Notes: generated by a model not told the origin, from the letters alone. DNA of 64,000 bases from Cyathus striatus (GCA_025738555.1 JAOVFP010000005.1:2728001-2792000); one strand, 5' to 3'. Shown: positions 11,966-24,444, counted from the first letter of the stretch. Numbers and translations: made by a program.

Positions 11966-12696
11966 TTATGTCAACCTTTGGAGATCTACGTCGAGGATCG
12001 ATTCTCTGCCAGCTACCGAGGGCACCACTGGATCTATAAACGGATTCCTTAGACTTTGAGAGTGGATGCGTGAACCCGATGGGCGCATATGGTCAGCTGT
12101 GACATCAAGCTGTAGAGCCGGTTCGCCTTGCGAAATTCTATTAGGCCTGAATGGCAACGCTGCTTCGGTGTCTGTGGCGTTCTCATCAGCTGCACGTCGT
12201 TTAATATGCTCATCTCTAATACTCTGAAGTGCAAATCATTCAGTAAAAGTCATGGAAGGAAAGACAGTAGTATAATCAGTATTCACATGTAAACAAGCCA
12301 TGAACTTGTTGAGCTTCCTGATTTGTCTTTCAATGTGATAAGAGAGGCCTTTAAACATAGTCACATTGTCGTCGCTAAATTTTATTATTTTATAAACAGG
12401 TAGTCGAAGTTCATTGAAGTTGTATTCAAACCTGCACGAACAATGTCATAATGTGGCGACCAAATTACTGGTGGCTAAACCTACATAGCTAGGGATGCCT
12501 TCATCTTCGAGAGCTTTGGTTCAGCTGGAAGAATGCCATCTTCTTCTGCTTTCTTGTACAAGTCCTTTGCTTCTTTCAACAATTTATCCAGGACTTCGAA
12601 TCGCACAGTTGGCAAATACGAGCAATATAAGTAGCAAGCGTAGATCATGTAGTTGAGAAGCAACATGGACCCGGCGAAATAGCTAGAGGCGCGCAT
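11966..12696 (-). CDS. Small membrane-anchored protein of unknown function (204 aa)
   Basis: Three exons: 12485-12696, 12287-12431 and 11966-12223, with introns of 53 nt (GTAGGT...GTGCAG) and 63 nt (GTGAAT...TTCAG). Phases match and the total is 615 nt. The start is the ATG at 12696 (MRASSYFAGS). The protein has one N-terminal hydrophobic segment (about residues 5-28) and a helical, charged region (VLDKLLKEAKDLYKKAEEDG). A second helical segment (FKGLSYHIERQIRKLNKF) follows, then a low-complexity polar tail ending DLQRLT. No enzyme motif is visible. The pattern (TM anchor, helical stretch, disordered tail) recalls lineage-specific mushroom proteins, but I do not recognise a named family. An in-frame extension upstream to 12918 exists but has no protein character. 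Confidence 0.72.
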
Positions 12697-14031
12697 GATT
12701 TGAAAGATTACTTTGGAAGTACGAAAATGTGGTGAGTATTGGATGGGGTGGGATGAAGAAAGGTCAGGGGTCAGTTTTTTCAGTTTGGACGGCGGCTCTT
12801 TTGAACCAATTGACCCGATTGCAACCCAGTTGTAGAAAAAAAAATGATGTGTTGAGCGCATGGAAGGATGTGCTATGCACCCACCAACAACCCACAAAAG
12901 TTCGCCATACAATTGCAAAAGTTAGGCGATCATGATTTGATAAAGGTGAGGCTTATTGACTCCGAGTCGGAGATATGCTGGTTGACAGGCTACAGCTGTG
13001 GAAGAGAAACAATTGTCAATTATCATCGAATCCTAACATTGACAAACAGCTACGTGATGCTAATATATAAGTAATCCAGGGCCCTTGTAGTTGAACGTTT
13101 TCTTATCGTTCTCCTCCTCGTCAATTCTCATGTCTTCATACCGTCCATACCCAGGAATCTTTGCGAGATCGATACACTATTCATACTACTCCAGAATAAC
13201 GTAATGAAACAGCGCAATATCAATGTCCCAAGCAATTTTAAAGTTCGTGTCAATGCTTCCATTTCACCTGGAGATACGAAAATCAGAGTTGTGATAAGGA
13301 TTGTTGAAAGGGTAGCTGTGCATTTATCTGGATTATGGAACCCTGTTGAGGATGAAGCGCTTCTATATTCAGTTCTGGCCTTTCTTCTGCATCAAAAACT
13401 TTGTTCAGTTTCGCTTGGCGGTTATGATCTCCATTTGCAGTGCGTGAGCGAAGTCCCGACGATAATAATGATATTTAGTTATAGAAGCTATTCAAGTTAA
13501 TTCAAGTTCATGGCTAGTAAATTGTGGAGTTTTTCCGTCAGACAAGCCTCTAGTACTACACCGGGATTAGTGTCATATCCGGGGGAGCAAGTCAATCGCC
13601 TTGAATACAAGACATGGAATGAAACGCCATGACATACCAGGGCATACAATTCAGAGCCCGTCTATTGAATGTTCAATTGGAACGCTATCACAAGGAACAA
13701 CCTCGTTATTTCACGTAATAATTATGATCATCGTGTTACTAACATAGAACACTCGTTGTCCACTTCAGAGCTTGCGCTCAACTTGCGCCGGTTCCAAGAA
13801 CCACCCTCAGGCTGCAGCAAGTCGTCTTGTATTCGGCCGTTGGCTAGTCGACTTTAGCTTATTATCTGTGGAGCGCCGAAGTTATTAAACGTTTGCCGAG
13901 CTAGTAGCTATTTGCTATCCATGTAAATCTAATAGATTCTATTCCGGGGATGACGCTCACTATGGTTCATAACGATATGTAACCCTGGATGCGCATTGAT
14001 ATTTGGAAAACTTTAATCAACCTGTTTAAAG
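12697..14031. other. Intergenic; 5' flank of the tandem DUF6533-like repeat unit
   Basis: No gene is supported. From about 13600 the sequence is homologous to 15950-16570 (for example gcatacaattcaga-cccgtct, and the gaacactcg, cagagcttg and gcgccgaa-ttatta blocks), so the repeated unit of the gene array includes several hundred bases of upstream DNA. An open frame at 13204-13500 shows no recognisable domain. Confidence 0.45.
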
Positions 14032-14040
14032 TATATAAAG
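14032..14040 (+). promoter_or_regulatory. TATA box of DUF6533-like copy 1
   Basis: TATATAAAG, 78 bp before the ATG at 14118. The corresponding sites are TACATAAAG (16517-16525) in copy 2 and TATATAAAAG (19898-19907) in copy 3, so the core promoter is conserved within the repeat unit. Confidence 0.6.
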
Positions 14041-14117
14041 GTGAGAAGCCGCTGGCAGCAACTGCCAAAATCCCAACAAAATCCGATCTGTCTTTTTCTA
14101 ACTAAACCAGCTTTGTA

Positions 14118-15439
14118 ATGATCGGTGCTTCAATCGCTGCCGGTGCGTATGTCGTGAACTTTGCGCGTAAATTAGCGACTACAACTAGTTAAATTTCAAC
14201 ATTTTCTACAGTTTTCACTAGCATGTTGTGGATATGGGAACGGACAAAATATGCAGAAGAAGAGAAAAATTTCTTACGGAAGTACGCCCGATATCACCAT
14301 AATTTATTCACATTAATATTTGTTTCCGTCCAGTTCCACTTCCGGAACACAATCCCTATTCTTGAAATTCTTATATATTTGCGCGAGATATACAATGGCA
14401 CTGGCTCTGATGTGAGTCCAATCATAGATATTGTCGCTATTATTTATTAATCAGCTTATACGATACTATAGCTTTCATATTTGGTACTTTGCCGTCCTCT
14501 CGGCATATTCTCCAAAAATACCGTATCGATATTGTCAAGGGATGTTGCTTTATGAGTCTCTTACTACGTATTATTTTATGGGCATACTGAACTTGATCAT
14601 GACGGTCCGGAGTAAGAGTATCTCTTGGAGTCTAAACCAATCTCCCTGAATTTATGCTAGTTTATGCACTCTATAACAAACGTCTAGCTATGGCGATATT
14701 CTTGGTCATCCTCTTTACGGGATGGATGTTCTGCTCCGCATTCTCATTACTTGTCTACCTCCCCATGCACAAGTTCTCCGAAAAGTGTGAACTAACTAGC
14801 ATGGTAACAGAAGCGGTTTATTTTATTGCGTACGTTTCATAGTTCAATATACCGAAAACAAATCACATGACGGTCATAGATTCATACACCTTGGTACCCA
14901 GTCCTGCTGACGTTCGGACGAACTATTTCCATAAAGCACGCTTTATTGGGAGATATAGCTATTTTGAGAGCTATAGGTCCTCATTTCTACAACGCCTTAC
15001 ACACGACACCTGGATGATTCTTGCATTTGCAGCCGGTGTGTCTATTCATAGATGTTTGCATGTTTCTGGTGTGACGTTAGCGATACAGCTAGTGCAATAT
15101 TAACAATCTTGTGGCCTTCGGACACAAAGTTCATGTATAAGTACAATATAACTGAAATGATTTTCCCGTAAGTCTTCACTTTGTTCCCAGTTATGTGTGA
15201 TCGTTCATCACTCGAGGATTTGTAGTTTCTACAGTTTATTAATCTCCGCTGGGGTCAGTCATTATTAGATTTAGCAGAATTCAATGTAGTGATTAACAAC
15301 TTCATTATGCCAGGGTTGTCGTTTGATTCTTCATACTCGTCGAATAGCAACCCCTCAACCAAACGTTGTTGCCGGCCCACTGGATTCCACTTGGACTACA
15401 AACATTGAAATGGAAGATTTGCGAACGGATGGAGCTTGA
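14118..15439 (+). pseudogene. DUF6533-like multi-TM protein, copy 1 (frameshifted)
   Basis: Same nine-exon layout as the intact copy at 16579-17913. The early exons have the same lengths (14118-14142, 14212-14281, 14334-14411, 14472-14611, 14661-14829) except exon 3, which has 6 extra nt. Exon 6 (14880-15035) is 156 nt against 164 in the intact copy: 10 nt are missing at about 14900 (TTGGTACCCAG then TCCTGCTGACG) and 2 nt are added at about 14982. The net -8 breaks the frame before the last TM segments. The final exon still reads GCRLILHTRR... and ends at TGA 15437-15439. Hydrophobic blocks and the VRIYALYNKR signature identify the family. No function is known for these proteins. Unless alternative splicing rescues it, this is a recent pseudogene. 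Confidence 0.8.
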
Positions 15440-16227
15440 GCTACGTGTGACTTACAATATTGGCACAGGATAAGTCAAGACTTTTAGACCTGTCTTATTC
15501 TAAAGATATTATTTTAATTGGACAAACATTTATTTTGATACGCTTTCTTATGCTTTATTTTTTAATGTCGGATGTTACCTAGTAAAAGAAGTTATGCGGT
15601 CATGATTTTGATGAGATTTTCCAGTTTCTCTATCGGAGATGTAGAACTTGGATTCAAGGAACATTTGAGCTTGGAGACTTGCAACCAAAGGTAAGTACTT
15701 CAAGTTCTTGCACAGCGGAATTACTACCATCTCCGGGAGAAGGTTCGTCTCCGTCATTCACCTTGAATACAAGCCATGAAATAGGATATATTATATTAGG
15801 GCATACGAGTCCATAATATGGTTAATTAGATGGCCATCGGTAGAACGGTTCTGCAAGTACTTACGTTGTACTTACATCTATCCTGCATTTATTTGATGCT
15901 ATTTATTACTAATTAGAGTTGGTCAATTCAACTTGGTCCTGCATACCAACTACCAAGGCATACAATTCAGACTCCGTCTGTTTAATTGGCGCTATTACAA
16001 GGAACACTCGGAAAGTACCTCGTGATTTTACGTAATAAATCAAATCCAATCATTATGTTCATCGAGATTTTTTACTGCTTGCATATCGACCACTCGTTTT
16101 CCTGGATTTTTGCGACTTCAGAGCTTGCACTGGCTCCAAAATCACCCCCGACTACAGTAAGTTGTCTTGCATTTGACTGTCGGCCAGTCGACTTTAGTTT
16201 GTTCGCCGTGAAGCGCCGAAATTATTA

Positions 16228-16347
16228 CAGCTAATTGCAAATCGATGTAGCTCCCAGCTTGACGCGCACACATAGCTGAGCTTCTCGGCTTATCCATCCG
16301 GACCCAGGGACATGGCGCACGGTGCTACATCGATTTGCAATTAGCTG
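16228..16347. mobile_element. 120-bp MITE with 24-bp perfect TIRs and TA target duplication
   Basis: The terminal inverted repeats (16228-16251 and 16324-16347, starting CAGCTAATTGCAAATCG) are perfect. TA flanks both ends. The homologous upstream region of copy 1 (about 13878-13900, gaagttattaaacgtttgcc) has a single TA and no insert, which gives an empty site. TA duplication and short size fit a Tc1/mariner-type MITE. It sits about 230 bp before the ATG of DUF6533-like copy 2 and could affect its promoter. Confidence 0.85.
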
Positions 16348-16578
16348 TAAGTATTTGCCGAGAAAGTAGAGTATCTTCACTTGTTCAGCCCTGTATGCTA
16401 AGTATATAGATCTAATAGATTCTATTCAGGGGATGACACTCACCATGGTTCATAATGATATGTAACATGTAACCCTGGATGCGCATTGAGATATGGCAAA
16501 CTTTAATCAACTTTAGTACATAAAGGCGAGAAGTCAAAATCCCATCGAAATCCAATCTGTCCCTTAACCACCTTTCCA

Positions 16579-17913
16579 ATGCTCGGTGCCTCAATCGCTG
16601 CTGGTGCGTATGTTGTGAACTTTGCATGGATTATCAATTCCAACTGGTTAAAATTCGACATTGTTTCTAGTTTTTGCTAGCATATTGTGGATATGGGAGC
16701 GCACAAAATACGCAGAAGAAGAGAAGAATTTCCTATGGACGTAGGGCGAATATCAGTACAATTTACTCCTGTTGATATTCTTTCTGTCCAGTTCCGGAAC
16801 ACAATTCCTATTCTTGAAACTCCTATATATTTGCGCGAGATATACAATGGCACTGGCTCTGATGTGAGTCCAACACATATATGGTCGTGTTCAAAGTTAT
16901 TAAACAGCTTATACTGTAGCTTTCACATTTGTTACTTTGCCGTCCTCTCGGCATATTCTCCAAACATACCGCATCAATATTGCCAAGGGGTGCTGCTGTA
17001 TGAGTCTCTTACTACGTATTATTTTATGGGCATACTGAACTTGATCATGACAATTCGTAGTAAGAACATGAGCTATTCTCTACGAGTCGATATCGGTCTA
17101 ATCGAATTTATGCTAGTTTATGCACTCTATAACAAACGTCTAGCTATGGCGATATTCTTGATCATCCTTTTTGCGGGATGGATGTTTTGTTCCATATTCT
17201 CTTTAATTATTTACATCCCCAAGAACAAGTTCTCCAAAAAGTGTGAACAAACCAGCATTCTAACAGAGGCGGTTTATTTTACTGCGTATGTTTCATAGTT
17301 TATGCCGAAAACAACATATTACATGACGGTCACAGGTTCATACATCTTGGCACACAAATGACTTTTGTTCTGCTGACGTTCGGACGAACTATTTCCATAA
17401 AGCACGCCTTAAGAGGAGAGATGGCCATTATAAGAGCTATTGGTCCTCTTCTACAACGCCTTACACACGACACCTGGATGATTCTTGCATTTGCAGCCGG
17501 TATGTCTATTCACGGATGTTTGCATATTTCTGGTGTGACGTTAGCGATACAGCTAGTGCAATATTAACAATCTTGTGGCCTTCGGACACAAAGTTCATGT
17601 ATAAGCACAACATAACTGAAATGATTTTCCCGTAAGTCCGTCACTTTGTTCCTAGGTCTCCGTGATCGTTCATTACTCGAGAATTCGTAGTTTCTACAGC
17701 TTATTAATCTCCGCTGGGGTCAGTTATTATATTTAGCGAAATTTAACGCACCGACTAACAACTTTATTATGCCAGGGCTGTCGTTTAATTCTCCATAATC
17801 GTCGAATATCACCTGCTCAAATCCATCAACCAAATGTTGTCGCTGGCTCGTTGGATTCCACTACATGGACTGTAAACATTGAAATGGAAGATTTGCGAGC
17901 GGATGGAGCTTGA
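16579..17913 (+). CDS. DUF6533-like multi-TM protein, copy 2 (intact, 291 aa)
   Basis: Nine exons: 16579-16603, 16671-16740, 16792-16863, 16920-17059, 17117-17285, 17336-17499, 17553-17631, 17700-17718 and 17776-17913. All introns are GT-AG of about 50-68 nt, phases agree, and the total is 876 nt. The protein starts MLGASIAAVFASILWIW. Its order is the family's usual one: the N-terminal DUF6533-type segment (WERTKYAEEEKNFLW, then ICARYTMALAL), a Cys-containing loop, TM helices, IRIYALYNKR after the third hydrophobic block, further TM blocks (MTFVLLTFGRTISI, WMILAFAA), and the C-terminal GCRLILHNRR tail. Such proteins are abundant in mushrooms, are predicted to be seven-helix plasma-membrane proteins and have no proven role. 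It is the only clearly intact member of this array. A MITE lies in its promoter and its TATA-like site is degenerate (TACATAAAG, 16517-16525). Confidence 0.85.
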
Positions 17914-18344
17914 CCTATGTGTTACTTATATTATTACTGGATAAGTCATGACTCTTTAAACCTGTCTATACTTTAAAGAATTATTTAATTGGATATCATT
18001 TATTTTTGATATGCCTACTTACGCTGGATCTTTAATGTAGGATATCGAACCTAGAAGAAGTTAGACGATTATGATTTTGATGAGACTTTCCTGCTTCTCC
18101 CTGTCGGGGATGCAGAACTTGGATTCAAGGAACAATTGACCATGCAATAAAGTCAACTCGGTCAACTCGACAATACTGAACGTTCACCCAAAATCTCCCA
18201 AGACTTCTCCTTTCAACGTCATCTCGTGTTCTCAGGCTATCTTTAATCATGTCCAGATATTTAAAGGTCAATAAAGCCTACTGCTTATCGAATACTAACA
18301 TGCAGAAAGTATGCAAAGATATTTAATAAATATATATACTCGTA

Positions 18345-19002
18345 GGGGGGGTCAGAGTAGGTGGGTTCGAGGTGGATTCGGACTTGGATTCGAGTTGGAT
18401 TCAGAGTGTGATTCAGTGATCAGAATCAGCCTCGAATCGCGTTTCACTCTGACCGCCCCGGCTGCGGTTTCGATTCCAGCTGGATTCAAGCTCCCAGTTT
18501 CTGCTGACCACACGTGATTTTATATCTGTCTTCAAGCTGATAATTAGCATAAACATATATTATAACGAATTTATGAATAATTAGGTGTAGCTTACACTTA
18601 TCAGACCTACAGTATTCCTGGTTCCATTGACTAGTTGCTGCCTCTCACATACACTTTACCGTGACATGACCTTTATATACTATGATCTGTTCTACTGGTT
18701 GACAGAAGCGAGTTACGAGCTAGAGAGCTCACATATACATACATGATACATCATGCTATACAAGATGAATTTAAAGGAGAAGTATCTGGAAGATGTCGAG
18801 CACGTCTTGATATGACGGCGGTGTAAGCTCGAGTGCAGAGCTGAATCCGGATTCGAGAGTACGAAGCAACTAAAGAGTTGCTTCACACATAAAGTTGGAT
18901 CCGTGATTCTCCCATGATTCTGGCTGTCCAGACGTCTAGAATCCACTTCGAACCCAATTCCGGGTCCACCTCGAATCCACCTACTCTAACCCCCCCCCCC
19001 CC
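18345..19002. mobile_element. 658-bp element with about 58-bp G-rich inverted termini
   Basis: The left end (18345-18405) starts GGGGGGGTCAGAGTAGGTGG. The right end (18940-19002) is its inverted copy, starting on the other strand with a run of 13 G and then TTAGAGTAGGTGGATTC. Agreement over about 58 bp is roughly 85% by eye. Both arms contain repeated GGATTCGA-type words. No protein is encoded and I could not find a target duplication, so the superfamily is open. Confidence 0.7.
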
Positions 19003-19177
19003 ATTATTTTCGCGAAGGGTGCAGTGCTAAAGCACCCTGAATTAGAAATTAATATGACAAGCCGACGAAGAAAAAGTATTTTTGACCTTCACACGTGCAC
19101 TTAGTACTCCAGAGCACAAGGAATTAACGTTTTAACTGTGATACAGTCTATGTCGGAGTCAAAAAGTGACTAACTTA

Positions 19178-19328
19178 CAGCTAATTGCAAATTGGTGTAA
19201 CTTACTTAGCGCTTAGCACACATAGCTGAGTTTATCGGGTTAGTGCTGCCGAGCTCCAAACCAGCCGGGACGCTCCACCACTCCAGTCGATAGTATCCCT
19301 GCTATTTACATCAATGTGCAATTAGTTG
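19178..19328. mobile_element. Second, diverged copy of the TA-MITE
   Basis: The ends are CAGCTAATTGCAAATTGGTG and the imperfect inverse of it, flanked by TA on both sides. The inner block cacacatagctgag is shared with the copy at 16228-16347. It is about 150 bp and more diverged, so older. Confidence 0.7.
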
Positions 19329-19897
19329 TAACAGGTCGATGTTGACACGAACTTGGAGCGAACCTATCTTTCTGTTAGTTCAGATTTGACGACGAGGCGA
19401 AAGCCGTACTAGTCTCTAGAAGCTGTTCAGCGTATTTAGATTACAGTCAGCTCTTGGACTCTGGAGCTCGGAGACCTGCAACCAAGGGTAAATACTTATT
19501 CTTCTTACACACAGGAATTACTACCATATCTCGGAGAAGGTTCATCTCTGTCATTCACCTTTAATGCAAACCATGAAATAGGAGACATAGCATACTAGGA
19601 CATACGAGTCCATGATATATTCAATTAGACGGTCATCATCAGGAAGGGTTCTGCAAGTACTTCCATCTGTCCTACACTTAGAGTTGGCCAATCGACGTTG
19701 GCTTAAGACGCAAAGTACATCAAGCGCCGAGGCTGTCGATCGACAGGCGAATAATCTGCATTTGTCCAGGAATCAGCCCTGCATATGTCAAGCACATGTA
19801 CTGCATATCATAAGATTTAATCAGGGGATGAAACTCAATACATGTCGATATGTCTCTCTGAATGCGACGTAGAACAACTTGGCAACAATATTTTAAG

Positions 19898-19907
19898 TAT
19901 ATAAAAG
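19898..19907 (+). promoter_or_regulatory. TATA box of DUF6533-like copy 3
   Basis: TATATAAAAG, 59 bp before the ATG at 19966. Confidence 0.55.
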
Positions 19908-19965
19908 TGGGAAGCTAAAATCCAGTCTACTCTAAGGTATTTCCTTGCTGTTAATTACCTCCGCA

Positions 19966-22719
19966 ATGCTCGGCGCCTCAATTTCGGCTAGTACGTAGTG
20001 TCCTGAACTGTAATGTCCATCCAATTAAATCTCTACGTCCCTTCAAGTTTTTGCTAGCATAGTATGGATATGGGAACGCACACGATATGCTGAAGAAGAG
20101 AGAGAGATTTCTTATGGACCGTTGGACGTACGTCGGAGACTACTCCAAATCACAGCTATCCTGATTATTTTAATATCTAGTTCCGGAACCCAATTTATAT
20201 TCCTGAAGATCTTATATATTTTCTCTAGATATACAATAACCCTGACGCTGATGTGGGTACAATTATACATAGGGCCGTATATATCGTTCACTAACCGCTT
20301 GTAGTTTTCACATTTGCTACTTTGCCGTCCTCTCACTAGATATAGTGATCTTTATAATAATTCACTGTAATTACAGTGAGAACGTAATGTATACTTGACT
20401 GTAGTTATAGTGCTTGTCCTTATGTAAGTTGAACTAAATTGAATGCACCGTATCAACACGAGTACCCGATAGATCTGGGCCCGCCCAAACTACCGTACAC
20501 GCAATGAGCACCCTGTATGTACAGCTGCACAGTAGTGCGCCCTCGAAGCTGAACTATCGGAAGGTTTTGAACAACAGCATAAGCTTATTCTGCTTACGGC
20601 GTTGTAAAAATTGGAACACCTTTCATGTTCCCAATTTGTGGATACTTACCTTAAGTATCAAAAATCTCTCTATCTCAAAGTTTACATGGTTAACTTTATT
20701 ATTTCGTGTATCTACTTACACATTTATATAAAGTGAACAGGTTGGGGCATGTGAAGGGGCGGGGCGAGGCAAATTGTGCAGGAACAGCGGGTAGGGGGAG
20801 TCTTTTATCAGGAGTCTGGGAATATCCGAGATAAGATCGCCTTCGAAGCTATGGGTATTACTTAAGTGTATATTCCACGTGATAGCATCCATCGCGCCGG
20901 ATGCCGTATCATGCGGAGATTTCAGAAAGAGGAAAACAAACAGTTTGTAGTCCCTTCTTGAATGAAATAATGAATAAAAACAGCAAATTGTTTGATATTT
21001 AAGTTATAAAAGAGTGATAATAATGTTTATGAAGCTCATAGAATGACTTTGAGTTTCGGTCTGACGAAACCTCAAAGCCTTGTGTATAGATTGCTTAATT
21101 GTACATGGAACTTCGTTAAAACAAATGCAGTCCTCACCTACTAGGTATAGTTTTCAAATAAACTTCATGATTATAATGATATAAAAGCTCATTTCTATCA
21201 TTGATGAACTCTGGGCTGTATAATGTATCGATATATGTAGCAACAATTGGTTTACATTTGTTCTTCAGGGTAAAAAGAAATAAACATTCTTTTGTTTAGA
21301 CGCATGAAAGTATTGAAATAAAATGCTATTCGTACTAATGAGAACATAACTGTATGCTGTGCATTTATGTGGGGTGTGGTTAGCTACAGAGAATACTATT
21401 CTATGTTATCTCAAATTCTGTCATATGTTTTTATATCGAAAACGGAGAAAAGAAAGCGAAAGTTTAAAGAAGAAAACCTAATCAATCCCGCTCAAGCAAA
21501 TGAAATATGCTTATTTTGGAAATATAGCGCAAAGGGCGGGAGAAGGCGCGATTTTGGCGCGATTAATAGTTCGTTGCTAAGGATGCATGTGCATCAGCTT
21601 CCAATGACACGTGTATCACCACGCGTAGTAACGGACTTAAATACTTTCCTTATAACAAGCTACCACTATAACTACCGTGATGTATACATTACCATCCCAC
21701 TGTAATTACAGTGGGATTATGTATAAAAATCACCGTATGGCCTGGTCCTCTCAGCACTTTCTCCAAATATACCACAACGACATTGTCAGGCGATGCTGCT
21801 ATATGAGTCGCTGACTACGTATTATTTTATGGGAATACTGAACTTAATCATGACGGTCCGGAGTAAGAATAAGCTATTCTCTACAAACCGCCTAACTGAG
21901 CTTACGCTAGTTTATGCCCTCTATAACAAACGACTTGCTGTGGCTATATTGCTAGTCTTGCTCTTTGTAGGGTGGGCACTCAGTTCCGTACTCTCTTTAG
22001 TTGTCTTTTTCCCTCAAACGACATTTTCCGCGACGTGTGAACAATCCACTATACAAACAAAAGCGTTCTATTTTATTGCGTATGTTTTATAGCATATACT
22101 TTCTGCCAGGAAAACAAATCGCTACAGATTTACACAGATTGGCATACAAATTATTTTTGTCTCGCTGACAATCGGACGAACATCTTCGTTGAAACGCGCT
22201 CTAAGAGGACAGCATGCAATTAGGAGAGCCATTACTCCTCTTCTACGCCATCTCACACGAGACAGCTGGATAATGCTTGCATTTGCAGCTGGTAGGTTTA
22301 TTCAGGGTTGCTCGCCTATTGCTGCCATAAAGTTACCAATATAGCTAGTGTGCTCTCAACAATATTTTGGCCTATGGACGCGAGATTCCTTTACAAGTAC
22401 AATGTAATAGAAATGACGTTTCCGTGAGTGTTGTGATGTTCTTGAATTTTCTTCCCCGTTATTGTTGATCATTCTGAACTTGAGAGTTTGAAGTTTCTAC
22501 AGCTTGTTACTTTCAGCTGGGGTGAGCTGCCAGATATCGCAAAATATAATGTCGTTCGGACTAATAACTTCTTCATCATGATAGGGTTGTCGTCTGATCC
22601 TCCACATTCGTCGAATAGCGCCTGCTCAAAACCCTGAGCCAAATGATGTCGCCGAACTTGATTCGACATGGAATACGAGCATTGAATTGGAAGATTTGCA
22701 AACTGACAGTGGAGCATGA
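19966..22719 (+). pseudogene. DUF6533-like multi-TM protein, copy 3 (split by a 1409-bp element)
   Basis: Exons 19966-19990, 20048-20120 and 20181-20252. Exon 4 is interrupted (20305-20335 and 21754-21862), then exon 5 is 21911-22079, followed by the same later exons as copy 2, ending GCRLILHIRR... at TGA 22717-22719. Exon 4 without the element and one target duplicate is 31+109 = 140 nt, exactly its length in copies 1 and 2, so the gene was intact when hit. The remaining reading frame shows no other stop. The family is a multi-TM protein of unknown role. With the insert, transcription would run into about 1.4 kb without coding capacity, so the copy is taken as disrupted. Confidence 0.85.
20336..21744. 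mobile_element. 1409-bp non-autonomous TIR element with 9-bp target duplication
   Basis: It is flanked by GTCCTCTCA at 20327-20335 and 21745-21753. The inverted termini extend for about 90 bp and share a perfect palindrome CACTGTAATTACAGTG (left about 20363-20378, right about 21693-21708) and the words GTAATGTATAC and GTAGTTATAGTG. No transposase-like frame lies inside. Paralogous exons without the insert serve as the empty site. The 9-bp duplication and long TIRs fit a Mutator-like (MULE) non-autonomous element; this is inference. Confidence 0.88.
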
Positions 22720-24444
22720 ACCACAAGCCTTTATACACACGCTCCATGTTTATGCATTATGTACTGGCAAAATCTAGATTATTTTAAGTTGCCCGAATTC
22801 TGGAGCCTATTCCCGCTACCTTTTAAGGTAGTAGGGTTATGTAGGGTGATGAAAAATCAAATTTTGCAGAGCGAACACCTCCCATCAACCGGAGTTTAAA
22901 CGAGCTCGAAATATCGGTTATTCCCGTGTCCCAACTGCTCAGAGCTTCTGGCACCGCGTCGTCGAAGATTACTTAGAGTTCCTTTGTATTTTTATTTTGC
23001 ATCTTCACTTTCAAGTATTATGTTATATTGTCGGTTTATAATATTGTGAATATGCATTAGTACTTTACTGGTGATAAAGTCGCTCCACTGTAAGTAACTT
23101 GTTGTGTACATAGTTGTCCTCCTAAATTGCTTCAATGTGATGCATAGGCATGTGATCAGGTTTTGACAAGTTTCCTTTTTGCATTGCTAAAATTTCACGC
23201 CATATCCATGACCATCTTTTGACAACAAATTTTGTTGGGCTTGGGCCGTGTTAGGGCCGTGACAATAGTGAAGTTATTGAGCATTGCAGGTATTATTCTA
23301 GGGATTACTGGAACTGGAATTACTAAAACAAACAATCAACTAACAATAACTTTATATGTCATTTTTATGAAAATTAGTTCAAACCGGATGCAATATATGT
23401 TTAACTATTAGAGAGAATTTCAGGTAGCGGGCCTTGCCGCTAGCCGGCCTTACTGATTTATTAAATGGGGCGTCAACAACGGAATTTTTGATGAAGGAGC
23501 TTGTTTTATGTTGTTTATTAGTCACTGACGAGGTCTAGACTTTTAAACCTATCGAACATCTAAAGCCTATTTTATTTTTACTTATTATAATAGGACTATA
23601 AACGCACGAATCGAACCTAGATTTTCAGTGAAACTTTTCTCTTCGAGAGTCTCGGGAAGTAAAGATGCTGACATGTCCATTCTGTCCTTGCTGCCCGCAC
23701 GGCCGCACTGGTGCCGGTGATTCCTGATATGTCGGCGCTTTTCTCCTTTGTATACACTGCATGGATAAGCACCGAATATACTCGAGTAAGATCTGTTAAG
23801 TACTAGGACCTCTTGGAGACCTGCGTTCACATGTTGATTTCAACTTGGTATTTTCTTTATATGGCATTAAGCTTTGAATAGAAATATGGTTTCGTTGCTA
23901 CAGTGTCTTTGCAGAATCTGCCAACCTGCATGACGGAACTTATTACAGAAAGTTCCCAGAATTCCTGTTCGGCTGTATTATGACGCCACACAATGTTACG
24001 ATCATTCGAATGTGGGGTAATATTACGCATGACTCATATAAGTTCCTGTACTAGTTCTGCCGTTCACTCTCCATTGAATTCGATTAAGAGGATGTATATA
24101 CTTAATATAATATGTTGAATGACTGGTTACCTCGCATGTACTTTCCAACCATAAACTTGCGTGGTTGCATATTGGCACAATCACTCCGTGTCGACCCTGC
24201 GGAGTTTTCGGGATAGTAGGCTAATTTCTGACATGTAACTAGTTGCCGTTGAATAGTGCGTTCCTGACTAATTAAAACGTGGTGAACATTTTGCCCGTCG
24301 AGGAACCAACGAGGAACGTTGCAGCGCGTTTCAATTCATCTGTTAGATACTGATTTTTCATAAAACTGCGAACCCTCAAAGTTTATTGCAGTACATTCTG
24401 ACCCCCCATTGTTGACTCCCCTCCGCTTCTAGCCACCCGGAGCT
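22720..24444. other. Intergenic between array copies 3 and 4
   Basis: It contains a 3' flank segment (about 23540-23640) related to the DNA after copies 1 and 2 (cttttaaacct... and cgaacctaga blocks). No gene, RNA or element boundary is supported in the rest. Confidence 0.4.
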
